Part shown: positions 18,976 through 26,920 of the stretch, in pieces
Numbering within the stretch: position 1 is the first letter of the stretch
How the letters are laid out: every line of letters begins with the position of its first letter
DNA from: Aureispira sp. CCB-E
GTDB taxonomy: Bacteria > Bacteroidota > Bacteroidia > Chitinophagales > Saprospiraceae
Length of the DNA stretch: 64,000 nt
Assembly (NCBI RefSeq): GCF_031326345.1
Contig: NZ_CP133671.1
Coordinates: forward strand, 620,001 to 684,000
Reading direction: 5' to 3'
Notes under the pieces: generated by a model
What the model was told of the DNA's origin: nothing
The model's database searches: none
Seen by the model: the letters and a program-made list of their open reading frames with translations, nothing else
Position numbers and translations under genes: made by a program

Positions 18976-19551
18976 ATGAAAAATATGTCAAAATTACTCA
19001 TGCTAGTGGCAGTAGTTTTATTCGCTGTTTCTTGTGATAATGCTAACCCAACTCAAAGTGCTACAGTAGCAAGTGCTGATAAAATTGATTTGAATTCCCA
19101 TCGTGGTGCTAAAGAAACTCATCAAACTATTGACCGTTTCTCTCTAGCTGATATTGACGTAAATTTAGAGGCAATGGAAACCGTTGCAATGGAACAAATG
19201 AACCAAGAAAATGCAGATGCTCAGGATATTATGAATATGAATGCTGCATTGATGGGAGCTGAAAAAGAAGCTCAATTGCTAGAGGTAAAATTCTCTATGT
19301 CTGACGAGCCAGTAGAAAATGGTATGTTCATTTTTTCTATTGAATCTCCAGATGGTAAAAACTTGACATTGGAAATGTATGATGAGGAAGGTTATGCAAA
19401 AGTAGCTAATAACAAGTTTGATGTAACAGAAGGTAACAATTACAAAGCATTAAATGTTAATTCTATGGAAGATGGAGATTACTTATTCCGCCTAAAAGAT
19501 GATGAAGGAAGAGAGTTAGTAAGAACCGTAAACATCAGCAATGAAAAATAG
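18976..19551 (+). CDS. Lipoprotein paralog 1, free-standing C-terminal-domain-like module
   Basis: 191 aa. The lipoprotein signal peptide has its lipobox ending at C20 (FAVSC). After a ~70-residue variable linker comes a ~100-residue domain with MSDEPVENGMFIF, LTLEMYDEEGYA, ANNKFDVTEGNNYKALNV, MEDGDYLFRLKDDEGRELVRTVNI. That last strand order (a D-x-x-G turn, L-N-V, then x-G-x-Y-x-F-x-L-x-D-x-x-G) resembles the beta-sandwich of type A T9SS sorting domains. Here it is not attached to a larger cargo. It is the first of four tandem paralogs. Function is unknown; it is probably envelope-anchored. Confidence 0.75.
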   Translation: MKNMSKLLMLVAVVLFAVSCDNANPTQSATVASADKIDLNSHRGAKETHQTIDRFSLADIDVNLEAMETVAMEQMNQENADAQDIMNMNAALMGAEKEAQLLEVKFSMSDEPVENGMFIFSIESPDGKNLTLEMYDEEGYAKVANNKFDVTEGNNYKALNVNSMEDGDYLFRLKDDEGRELVRTVNISNEK

Positions 19552-19584
19552 TTAGAGCAAATTAGAATTGCCTATAAAATATAC

Positions 19585-19624
19585 AAATCGGGACACCTCA
19601 CTATTAGGTGTACCCGATTTTTTT
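19585..19624 (+). terminator. Rho-independent terminator
   Basis: Inverted arms AAATCGGGACACCT and AGGTGTACCCGATTT (one bulged base) around a 6-nt loop, running into a T tract. It lies 33 bp after the first lipoprotein stop, so that gene is probably a separate transcription unit. Confidence 0.8.
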
Positions 19625-19644
19625 ATAACTTTTTTATTAATATT

Positions 19645-20190
19645 ATGCTAAATATGAAAATAACAAGTACATTTTTTATTTGCTCTATTGCTTTGACTCT
19701 AATGTCTTGTGAATCAGGAACAAGTCATATGGCTTCTACAGCTGTTAATGTAGGAGGATCTGTGACAGGGCAAAATGTGGTAAAGGAGCGTTTTGAATAT
19801 GATGCTGCCAACCTTGAAATTATGGAACCTACTGGAATGAGAACGATCTCAGAAGAAAACGTGCTAACAAATATTCATAGGAATTTAATGGCTGCAGAAA
19901 ATGAAGCAGAATTATTGGATATTAAGTTTTCTATGTCTGATGAACCAGTCGAAAATGGAGTCTTTATATTTGGAATAGAATCTGCTGATAATAAGATATT
20001 AACGATAGAAATGTATGATGAAGAAGGGTTTCACTTAACTGCTAATAATAAGTTTCATATACAAGAAGGGAATAATTATAAAGCTTTAAATGTAAGTGGA
20101 ATGGAAAATGGTACTTATGTTTTTCGACTTAGGGATGATAAAGGAAGAGAGATAAATAGAAAAGTCGATATTGCCCATGAACAAAAATAA
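19645..20190 (+). CDS. Lipoprotein paralog 2, same family
   Basis: 181 aa with lipobox at C22 (LTLMSC); a start at the internal Met (19654) is possible. The conserved domain is present from about residue 95: MSDEPVENGVFIF, LTIEMYDEEGF, ANNKFHIQEGNNYKALNV, MENGTYVFRLRDDKGREINRKV. The linker is unrelated to that of paralog 1 apart from a short stretch before the domain (LMAAENEAELLDIKFSM). Codon use is visibly more AT-rich than in paralogs 1 and 3. It sits only 20 bp after the preceding terminator, leaving little room for its own promoter. Function unknown. Confidence 0.7.
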   Translation: MLNMKITSTFFICSIALTLMSCESGTSHMASTAVNVGGSVTGQNVVKERFEYDAANLEIMEPTGMRTISEENVLTNIHRNLMAAENEAELLDIKFSMSDEPVENGVFIFGIESADNKILTIEMYDEEGFHLTANNKFHIQEGNNYKALNVSGMENGTYVFRLRDDKGREINRKVDIAHEQK

Positions 20191-20469
20191 AGAAAATTTG
20201 TTCTTATAAGTAAGAAAACATTATATCTTACTTGAAAATTTGTTGCTATTTGTTTTATGTAACGATTTGTTTTTTATCACATTTTTAAAGAAAAAAAAGT
20301 TTTTTTCAGAAAAAATAAAGATAAAATTTGTTTTTCTAAATTTAGAAAATTAACTTAGTATATAGACAAACGTATATGTAAACCTATTAACAACATAGAT
20401 ATACGGTAACATATTCCCCTTTTATACCATTAATCAATATTAAAAACAGTTTTATTAAAAAAGAGAATT

Positions 20470-21024
20470 ATGAGAAAGTATACAAGTTTATTCGTCCTAG
20501 GGTTGTTTGTGATTATATTTACTGCATCTTGCAGCGACCAAAACAACACTAATAAACTAAATATAGATACAGAAACAACTAGAGCGGCTCAAGGTGAAGC
20601 AATGCAAGTAAACTTCCGCGGTCAAATGATTACAATCGAAGCTGGAGATATGGTTGGTACTGCAAAAGCAATGAATTCAGAAGATGCGGATGCTGAAGCT
20701 GTTATGAATATTAACTCTACATTGATGGGAGCAGAGAAAGAAGCTCAATTGCTAGATGTAAACTTCACTATGTCTGATGAACCAGTAGAAAACGGTATGT
20801 TTATCTTTGGTATCGAAACAGAAGATGCTAAAAACTTGACACTAGAAATGCACGACGAGGAAGGTTTTGCTATGGTTGCTAACAATAAGTTTGAAGTAAC
20901 TGAAGGCAATAACTACAAAGCATTAAATGTTAAATCTTTGGAGCCAGGTGCTTACAACTTCCGTTTGAAAGACGATATGGGCAAAGAATTGAACAGAGTT
21001 GTTCAAGTTGCAGAAACAAAATAA
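20470..21024 (+). CDS. Lipoprotein paralog 3, same family
   Basis: 184 aa, lipobox C21 (FTASC). It is the closest relative of paralog 1: they share the linker end (ALMGAEKEAQLLEV / TLMGAEKEAQLLDV) and nearly the whole domain (MSDEPVENGMFIFGIE, EGNNYKALNVKSLEPGAYNFRLKDDMGKEL). A long AT-rich leader of 279 bp precedes it, and a strong terminator follows. The codons in the conserved domain look optimised (many GCT/GAA/AAC), which may mean high expression; this is an impression, not a count. Confidence 0.72.
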   Translation: MRKYTSLFVLGLFVIIFTASCSDQNNTNKLNIDTETTRAAQGEAMQVNFRGQMITIEAGDMVGTAKAMNSEDADAEAVMNINSTLMGAEKEAQLLDVNFTMSDEPVENGMFIFGIETEDAKNLTLEMHDEEGFAMVANNKFEVTEGNNYKALNVKSLEPGAYNFRLKDDMGKELNRVVQVAETK

Positions 21025-21046
21025 TATAAAATACATATATTATATG

Positions 21047-21084
21047 AAATCTCCCTTCTAGAAAGAGAAGGGAGATTTTTTTTT
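21047..21084 (+). terminator. Rho-independent terminator
   Basis: Stem AAATCTCCCTTCT / AGAAGGGAGATTT with a short loop and a run of T, 22 bp after the third lipoprotein gene. Confidence 0.85.
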
Positions 21085-21308
21085 CATCGTAGAGAATGAA
21101 AGGATGAAATACTTATAGTTAAATTTTGAAGATATTTAAAGTTTGAGGTAACAGTGTTTTGGATACAGGCATAGAATAAAATAACTATTGTATATTATTG
21201 TTTATAATAATAAAAATAGTAACTTAACCTTATTGTTTGTTGATAAGAAGTCACTAAAACAGTAGTTTTCTAAAATTACAACATAGCAGCATTACCAACT
21301 ATAAAAAA

Positions 21309-21338
21309 TCAACGACCACGAAGTAACAGCGCAGCTAA
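21309..21338 (+). repeat. Dispersed repeat, short copy
   Basis: About 30 bp matching the core found at 25268, 44976 and 54090: AACGACCACGAAGTA followed by CAGCGCAGCTAA. It is clearly more GC-rich than its flanks. Confidence 0.7.
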
Positions 21339-21433
21339 GTGCTAAAATAAAATACCCCCAAATAATTAATAAGCCAACCAATTCAATTGGAAGCTTACTT
21401 AAAACCAGTTTTAAATTCATAAAACGAACAAAG

Positions 21434-22087
21434 ATGAAAAAACCGACACAATTTCTGACACTGTCTATTATTTGCTTATTATTCTTTTCATTAACTTCTT
21501 GCCAACAAGAGTGTGATTGTGAGAAGAAAGCAAAAATGTCTGATGCAACAACTAGAGCAGTAGACCTCGATGTTAACAAATCATTTAGAGAACGTCTTGT
21601 AAGCAGCGTCTCTAGCCAAGTAAGTACAGTAAAGGATGTTCCTCGATTTAAATTTACGATGGAGATGCTTCCAGAGGGAATCCAGCCACAAGATTTGGAT
21701 ATCTTAACCAAAGACTTGAGCCAAAATAAAAGTGAGGCATTGGCTAATGTTGAAGCAACAGAGTTAGTGACGAGTATTTTTAATGCTTTGATTGCAGCAG
21801 AAAACTCAGAAAACCAACTAGCAGTTGAGTTTTCTATGTCTGACGAACCTGTCGATAACGGAAGCTTTATTTTTGGTATTAAGTCAGATGATGCACAAGA
21901 TTTGACTTTGATGATGTACGATGAGGAAGGGTTTGGAGTTGTTGCCAATAATAAGTTTCAAGTTCAGGAGGGGAGCAATTACAAAGCGTTGAATGTAGCT
22001 AACTTGGAACCAGGAGGATATATTTTTAAACTGAGAAATGAGCAAGAGGGAAGAGAGTTAATTAGAAGAGTAGAAATCGCCGAATAA
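21434..22087 (+). CDS. Lipoprotein paralog 4, same family
   Basis: 217 aa, lipobox C23 (SLTSC), longest of the four. The linker is about 115 residues and different from the others, beginning with a Cys-containing QQECDCEKK right after the lipidation site. The conserved domain spans the last ~85 residues: MSDEPVDNGSFIFGIKS, LTLMMYDEEGFGVVANNKF, EGSNYKALNVANLEPGGYIFKLRNEQ-G-RELIRRVEI. It runs convergently to the minus-strand gene at 22146, with a terminator between. Function unknown. Confidence 0.72.
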   Translation: MKKPTQFLTLSIICLLFFSLTSCQQECDCEKKAKMSDATTRAVDLDVNKSFRERLVSSVSSQVSTVKDVPRFKFTMEMLPEGIQPQDLDILTKDLSQNKSEALANVEATELVTSIFNALIAAENSENQLAVEFSMSDEPVDNGSFIFGIKSDDAQDLTLMMYDEEGFGVVANNKFQVQEGSNYKALNVANLEPGGYIFKLRNEQEGRELIRRVEIAE

Positions 22088-22112
22088 GGTATTATATTCG
22101 ATTTATTTTAAA

Positions 22113-22147
22113 GGGTTGAACTGTATTACAGTTCAACCTTTTTTTTT
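22113..22147 (+). terminator. Rho-independent terminator
   Basis: Perfect stem GGTTGAACTGTA / TACAGTTCAACC with a minimal loop and an eight-T tail, just after lipoprotein gene 4. It may serve both convergent genes. Confidence 0.88.
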
Positions 22148-22604
22148 AACGCATTAAGTATAAAGGGAATAAGATGCGTGCGTCATACGAAAACTTTTGC
22201 TCGTGGGATTCTGGTAGTTTATAGTTTTTCATAAAAGATCGAAAAAAGGCTTCTAACTCTATGGTATCTATATTGATAGAATTTTCGGATAAGATATACG
22301 TAATGTGGTCAAGGTTGCCATCCTTTGCAAAGAATACTTTTATCCAAATTTTTACACCTTTCAAATCAAAATCAATTTCTTCGGCATATTTTTCTATTGC
22401 CACCAAAATGTGCTGCCAGTTTTGTGTTGTTTTAATAAAATCAGCATCCGAGGCAGAAAAGAGAGAACTTTTGTAGCGAGAACTTAATTCCTCTAGTATT
22501 TCGCTACGTTGTGCTACATTGACGACTTTCGGGAAGTCGCTTTGTTGTGCCCAGACTTGGGTACTTAAACTAAAAAAGAGTAAAAAGGTTATTAAGTGAT
22601 TCAT
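22146..22604 (-). CDS. Secreted hypothetical protein, TonB-C-terminus-like
   Basis: 152 aa with a clean signal peptide (MNHLITFLLFFSLSTQVWAQ). The C-terminal part VKIWIKVFFAKDGNLDHITYIL ... LEAFFRSFMKNYKLP ... FSYDARILFPLYL resembles the fold of small TonB-C-like envelope proteins, with a strand, a helix and final strands. There is no transmembrane anchor and no proline-rich linker, so it is not a classical TonB. Divergent to the TonB-dependent receptor 285 bp away, which may or may not be meaningful. Function unknown. Confidence 0.6.
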   Translation of the reverse strand: MNHLITFLLFFSLSTQVWAQQSDFPKVVNVAQRSEILEELSSRYKSSLFSASDADFIKTTQNWQHILVAIEKYAEEIDFDLKGVKIWIKVFFAKDGNLDHITYILSENSINIDTIELEAFFRSFMKNYKLPESHEQKFSYDARILFPLYLMR

Positions 22605-22889
22605 AGTTTTATGTTATAATATTTGATCAATAGGCACCGAACAAGAGCTCAAAATCTAATTTAAACGAATTCTGCTTTCTTCTTGAGGTACTTAGTTTGC
22701 TCTTAGTTCAATATTTAGACCAAGAATGTAGTCTATGAAAACAGCAAATTGTTTTTTTTGCTAATAAAGCCGTATTTTGAGATGACTTAGACCCTAAGTC
22801 GATATTCTATCAAACGAAGAATACAGAAAATTATTGGAGTAATCCACAGAGCATTATTTCAGAGGCGCGTAATTATAATAAAATAAGGT

Positions 22890-25229
22890 ATGAAAGACAT
22901 AGCAAGACTAATTTTTATTCTACTTTGGATGTCTCCAATGGCAACAATAGCGCAAAGTTTACTGTCGGGTGTTGTCATAGATGCAGAAAGCAATGAGCCA
23001 TTAATTAGTGTTACCGTTAGTATCAAAGAGACCACAGAAGGAACAACAACTGATCTGGATGGTAAATATAAGCTAAGTTTAGGAGAAGGAACACATACGA
23101 TTGTATTTAGTTATATTGGTTTTACTAGTGTCGAAAAAGAAGTCGTGGTAGATGGTCAAACTCCCATTGTATTAGATGTAGCATTGTCTGTTGGTACTTT
23201 GATGGGGGAAACGGTGATTGTAACAGAAGGGCGTTATGAAAAAAAGCTAGAAGAGAGTACGGTGTCAATTGATGTTATAGGTCAACAGCAAATAGAGAGT
23301 AACAATGTAACTAGTTTGGATGAAATTGTAAAAAAGGCATCAGGAGTACAAATTACAGATGGTCAGATTAGCATTCGAGGTGGCGCGGGCTATGCATATG
23401 GTGTTGGTAGTAGAGTCCTTTTTTTAGTGGATGGGCAACCCTTGCTCTCGGCAGAGTTGAGTGATGTGAAATGGAATTATATGCCAGTAGAAAATGCCGA
23501 ACAGATTGAAATTATTAAAGGATCGGCATCGGTATTGTATGGTTCAGGAGCTTTAAATGGTGTCATTAATCTAAGAACAGCCTATCCCAAAGGAACACAA
23601 CCTTACACTGCATTTTCTATGTATGCTGGTATTTATGATCAACCTAGAATAGATTCTATGCGTTGGTTTGACCCCAAGGTAAATGCAGCCGAAATACCTA
23701 TGTTTTCAGGTTTTTATTTTGCACATAGAGAACGACTTCACAAGAATGTGGATTTAGTTGTAGGTGGAAATGTTCATCTGGGCAATGGTTATTATCGAGG
23801 AGCGGATGAACGCCGTTTTCGATTTAACTTTAATACAAGGTTTAGGGTGCCCCAACTCGATGGTCGTATTTCTTATGGGGTTAATGGCAATATTATGTAT
23901 CATGAGGATGGTCGCTTTTTTATGGCAAAAGACATGGCAAGTAATGCTTATTTAAACCTAGATACGATTTACAGAGATCGCTATTATTCTATTACAATAG
24001 ACCCCTATTTAACAGCTTTTGACAAACTGGATAATAAGCACGATTTACGAGCTAGATGGTTTAGAATAGCGAAGGTACAACCAGGAGATGATTCGGAAGC
24101 GGATATTTTTAGTTTAGAGTATCAGTTTCAGCGAAATTTCGCCAATGATTGGATTGTCACAGCAGGTATACGAGGGCAGTTTTTAAATGTAAATAGTATT
24201 CTTTTTGCTGATGTTAATGCACATTATACCGAACGAGCGCTATTTACAGGAGGTTCGTTTGCAGCCTATGCACAGGTAGATAAGAAGTTTTGGAATCGAC
24301 TTTCAGCTACATTGGGGCTCCGTTGGGAAGGGTTTGTTGTAGATACTAGCTTTATACCTGCTTTACCTATTGTTCGAGCTGGTCTAAACTATGAGGCAAG
24401 TCCAAACGATTTTATTAGAGCTTCTTTTGGTCAAGGTTTTCGCTTGCCATCTATGGCTGAACGTTATTTTAATGAACGCCTTCCAGGAACATTCTTGGGA
24501 ATTTATCCCAACCCAGATTTGCGCCCAGAAACTGGTTGGTCAACGGAGTTGGCTTATCGACGAATTTTTAGAGGAAAAAATATTAAAATATATGCAGATG
24601 TCGCCTTCTTTTGGATGGAATATGATGATATGGTCGAATTTTCGTTGGGAAGTTATGCCCAAGGACCAGGGTTTAGCTTTGTGAACATTAGCAAAGCTAG
24701 AATTGCAGGTTGGGAAGTATCCACACAAGGAGAAGTTCGCATTGGTAAAGTTCCTATTAGAGTTTGGGGAGGGTATACATATAGTTTTCCTGGTGATTTG
24801 AGTGCTGACACGAGCAAATTAAGAGACCCAGGTGTTTTTATTGGAGAATTGTTTAGAACATTTGCAGAAGGAGTAGAACGAGCAGATTATCCCAACATTT
24901 TAAAATATAGAAGAATGCATACGGTTCGGATGGATGTAGAAACCGAATTGTGGGGTCTTACACTTGGTACTGCGCTTACCTATAATAGTTTTATGGATCA
25001 TATTGATGCTTTGTTTGAGTATAATTTTATTACCCCTAAATTGTCGCATTTTAGGTTGATACATAACAAGGGATATTGGCTTTGGGATATAAGAGTAGGG
25101 TATCGATTTAATGATAAACAACGTATCAATCTTGTCGTTCAAAATGTACTCAATGAGGAATATGCTAGTCGTCCTGCGCAAATGGGAGCTCCACGTAGCT
25201 TTTCATTAAAATACAGTCATGTATTCTAA
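22890..25229 (+). CDS. TonB-dependent outer-membrane receptor
   Basis: 779 aa. A signal peptide is followed by a carboxypeptidase-regulatory-like domain (about 24-105: SGVVIDAESNEPLISVTVSI ... TTDLDGKYKLSL). A TonB-box-like segment (ETVIVTEGRYEK), the plug (about 115-235, with GVQITDGQISIRGGAG and EQIEIIKGSASVLYGSGALNGVINL), then a beta-barrel ending in LVVQNVLNEEYASRP and a terminal Phe (FSLKYSHVF) follow. The single gene has no SusD partner, so it is not a polysaccharide-utilisation pair. A siderophore, cobalamin or other TonB substrate is possible; the sequence does not say which. Confidence 0.9.
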   Translation: MKDIARLIFILLWMSPMATIAQSLLSGVVIDAESNEPLISVTVSIKETTEGTTTDLDGKYKLSLGEGTHTIVFSYIGFTSVEKEVVVDGQTPIVLDVALSVGTLMGETVIVTEGRYEKKLEESTVSIDVIGQQQIESNNVTSLDEIVKKASGVQITDGQISIRGGAGYAYGVGSRVLFLVDGQPLLSAELSDVKWNYMPVENAEQIEIIKGSASVLYGSGALNGVINLRTAYPKGTQPYTAFSMYAGIYDQPRIDSMRWFDPKVNAAEIPMFSGFYFAHRERLHKNVDLVVGGNVHLGNGYYRGADERRFRFNFNTRFRVPQLDGRISYGVNGNIMYHEDGRFFMAKDMASNAYLNLDTIYRDRYYSITIDPYLTAFDKLDNKHDLRARWFRIAKVQPGDDSEADIFSLEYQFQRNFANDWIVTAGIRGQFLNVNSILFADVNAHYTERALFTGGSFAAYAQVDKKFWNRLSATLGLRWEGFVVDTSFIPALPIVRAGLNYEASPNDFIRASFGQGFRLPSMAERYFNERLPGTFLGIYPNPDLRPETGWSTELAYRRIFRGKNIKIYADVAFFWMEYDDMVEFSLGSYAQGPGFSFVNISKARIAGWEVSTQGEVRIGKVPIRVWGGYTYSFPGDLSADTSKLRDPGVFIGELFRTFAEGVERADYPNILKYRRMHTVRMDVETELWGLTLGTALTYNSFMDHIDALFEYNFITPKLSHFRLIHNKGYWLWDIRVGYRFNDKQRINLVVQNVLNEEYASRPAQMGAPRSFSLKYSHVF

Positions 25230-25267
25230 AATAGTAGTTTTATCAAGATGTCATTTTAACAATAGTT

Positions 25268-25512
25268 CGTTGAAACCACGCAGTAGCAGCGCAGCTAACT
25301 AAAAGCGCAGCGCTCACGAAGTAAACTTTATTAGTTTGATAATCAGTAAGTTGTGCCTCTGTTGTGTTTTGTGTTAAAAATTTGATTATCAAACTAATAT
25401 AAATGTGCTTTTTTGTCTTTTTGGTAAAAAAAGTAAACAACTAAGCGATAGCGATCTCACGACCGCAGGGAGCTAATCAACGACCACGAAGTAGCAGCGT
25501 AGCTAACTACTA
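25268..25512 (+). repeat. Dispersed composite repeat, long copy
   Basis: The left part contains CACGCAGTAGCAGCGCAGC then TAACTAAAAGCGCAGCGCT and CACGAAGTAAAC. The right part repeats AACGACCACGAAGTAGCAGC. Short stems such as AGCG-CAG-CGCT can be drawn. The element at 54090-54270 has the same left part and the same ACTAATATAAAT(A/G)TGCTTTT segment. Confidence 0.75.
25330..25398. repeat. 16-bp perfect inverted repeat
   Basis: ATTAGTTTGATAATCA at 25330-25345 and its exact reverse complement at 25383-25398, with a 37-nt spacer. It would form a strong cruciform or RNA hairpin. It sits inside the composite repeat. Confidence 0.85.
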
Positions 25513-25556
25513 ATTTTAAACAACTTCATTACTAAAAAAATTACTTCCAAGTTAAA

Positions 25557-26285
25557 ATGCTAAAAAAAGTAGAAGGACTTATTGTTAAAGCTGTGAAATA
25601 CTCCGAAACGAGTGTTATTTGCGATGCCTATACCGCAGAATTAGGGTTGAGAACTTATATTATCAATGGTGTACGCAAGAAAAACTCCAAAATAAGCCCT
25701 GCCTTAGTACAGCCAATGTCATTGGTAGAAATGATCGTATATCACCACGAAGAAAAAGACATTAATCGAATCAAAGAAATCAAACCAAGTTATATTTATC
25801 AACAGTTACCTTTTGATGTTGCTAGAGGTGCTATTGGGTTATTTATGGCTGAAGTGGCACAGAAAACGTTGAGAGAACCAGAATCGAATCCATTGTTATT
25901 TCAGTTTTTGTTCAATTGCTATCAGACACTAGATCAAACCGAGGCAAAAATTGTCAACTTTCCAGTGTGGTTCTTAGTAAAGTTATCGACTTATTTAGGC
26001 TTGTTTTCAGTTGTTAATTCACTGACAGAAGATTGTGTGTTTGATTATTCAGAGGGGCGGATTTTACCAGAAATCCCAGCTGGGCATCATTATTACTTCT
26101 CACCTCAAAACACCCATTTGTTAGCAGCATTTTTAGAATTAGACTTTGAGGCAAGTGCTCAATTAGAGTTAAGCAATCAAGATCGACGAGATTTTTTGAG
26201 TGATATGTTGCGTTATTATCAGTACCACATCGAAAATTTTGGAGAATTAAATTCCATTTTGGTTCTAAAAACAGTATTTTCTTAG
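25557..26285 (+). CDS. recO: DNA repair protein RecO
   Basis: Recombination mediator that loads RecA with RecR on SSB-coated DNA. The N-terminal OB-fold strand pattern KKVEGLIVKAVKYSETSVICDAYTAELG and RTYIINGVRK is characteristic. The helical C-terminal domain contains GLFMAEVAQKTLREPESNPLLFQFL and LSTYLGLFSVV. The length of 242 aa fits Bacteroidota RecO. The zinc-cysteines of some RecO proteins are absent, as is common in this phylum. It is preceded by the repeat block, not by an operon partner. Confidence 0.88.
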   Translation: MLKKVEGLIVKAVKYSETSVICDAYTAELGLRTYIINGVRKKNSKISPALVQPMSLVEMIVYHHEEKDINRIKEIKPSYIYQQLPFDVARGAIGLFMAEVAQKTLREPESNPLLFQFLFNCYQTLDQTEAKIVNFPVWFLVKLSTYLGLFSVVNSLTEDCVFDYSEGRILPEIPAGHHYYFSPQNTHLLAAFLELDFEASAQLELSNQDRRDFLSDMLRYYQYHIENFGELNSILVLKTVFS

Positions 26286-26304
26286 AACAGCAGAACAATG
26301 TATT

Positions 26305-26802
26305 TTACATCATTTTCATAAATGTTTTCATCAACCAATTGGCATCAGAACTAACCAATTTATCAAGTGTTTTATCCGCTTTGGATGCAAACAGTTGTAT
26401 ATCTTTGATAACATTTAGAAACGCTTCTTTGTCAGCACTATTGCCTTCAATATCACTCACATCGTCTAAAACTTTTAGGACAGGTTCCAATTCTTTCTTT
26501 TTGCGATGTGTGATAATCTGACGAACAACATTCCACATATCTTTTTCACCAATAAAGTACTCCCTACGTTCACCAGGCTTTAATTCTTTAAACACAAGTC
26601 CCCAATCAATCAACGCACGGATATTCATATTAGCATTTCCTCTAGAAATTTTAAGCTTGTCCATAATGTCATCTGCGCAAAGAGGTTCGGCAGATATCAA
26701 TAAAAGCGCATGCACCTGAGCCATAGTGCGGTTAATCCCCCAATTAGAGCCTAAAGTGCCCCATGCTTGTATAAATCGTTGTTTTGCTTCGTCTAATTCC
26801 AT
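26305..26802 (-). CDS. GbsR/MarR-family transcriptional regulator
   Basis: 165-aa winged-helix protein. The segment SNWGINRTMAQVHALLLISAEPLCADDIMDKLKISRGNANMNIRALIDWGLV is the GbsR-type HTH (S-R-G-N-x-N/S-M in the recognition helix). PGERREYFIGEKDMW forms the wing and the following helix. The remaining residues are a helical dimerisation tail. In Bacillus, GbsR controls glycine-betaine genes; in Bacteroidota the family's targets are mostly unknown. An 8-2-8 palindrome lies 28 bp upstream of its start and could be its own operator. It is convergent with recO, 19 bp apart. Confidence 0.85.
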   Translation of the reverse strand: MELDEAKQRFIQAWGTLGSNWGINRTMAQVHALLLISAEPLCADDIMDKLKISRGNANMNIRALIDWGLVFKELKPGERREYFIGEKDMWNVVRQIITHRKKKELEPVLKVLDDVSDIEGNSADKEAFLNVIKDIQLFASKADKTLDKLVSSDANWLMKTFMKMM

Positions 26803-26829
26803 GCCTTAAATATACATCAAAAAATTAAT

Positions 26830-26847
26830 TTTCAAAATTTTTTGAAA
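26830..26847. promoter_or_regulatory. Palindromic operator candidate for the GbsR/MarR gene
   Basis: TTTCAAAA-TT-TTTTGAAA, a perfect 8-bp inverted repeat with 2-bp spacer, 28 bp upstream of the regulator's start codon on its promoter side. MarR-type dimers bind palindromes of about this size, and autoregulation is common. Simple AT-rich chance symmetry is the alternative. Confidence 0.45.
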
Positions 26848-26920
26848 GTATAATAAGTAGAAGTTCATCAATCGCCAAGTAAATCTAGAGCACATTAAAT
26901 ACTCTATAATGGAAATGTAC

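Larger units (their letters stand above)
21025..21433. other. Intergenic region with terminator and a copy of the dispersed repeat
   Basis: 409 bp between lipoprotein genes 3 and 4. It holds the terminator at 21047-21084 and a partial repeat copy at 21309-21338. The rest is AT-rich and should contain the promoter of gene 4. Confidence 0.5.
25230..25556. other. Intergenic region filled by a composite repeat
   Basis: 327 bp between the receptor and recO. Most of it is a composite of the dispersed repeat (25268-25326 and about 25440-25512) flanking a 16-bp perfect inverted repeat (25330-25398). No gene. Confidence 0.7.

Noticed and set aside
20206-20236. Possible terminator after the second lipoprotein gene
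   Set aside because: The AAGTAAG / CTTACTT arms are only seven bases with no following T tract. It is too weak to list.
21292-21948. Minus-strand open frame of 218 aa over the fourth lipoprotein gene
   Set aside because: It lies antisense to a gene with a clear lipobox and three paralogs. Its translation is Ser/Leu-rich with no recognisable domain, typical of a shadow frame.
25243-25440. Minus-strand frame across the composite repeat
   Set aside because: It translates repeat and inverted-repeat DNA. Other copies of the repeat are not open in the same frame.
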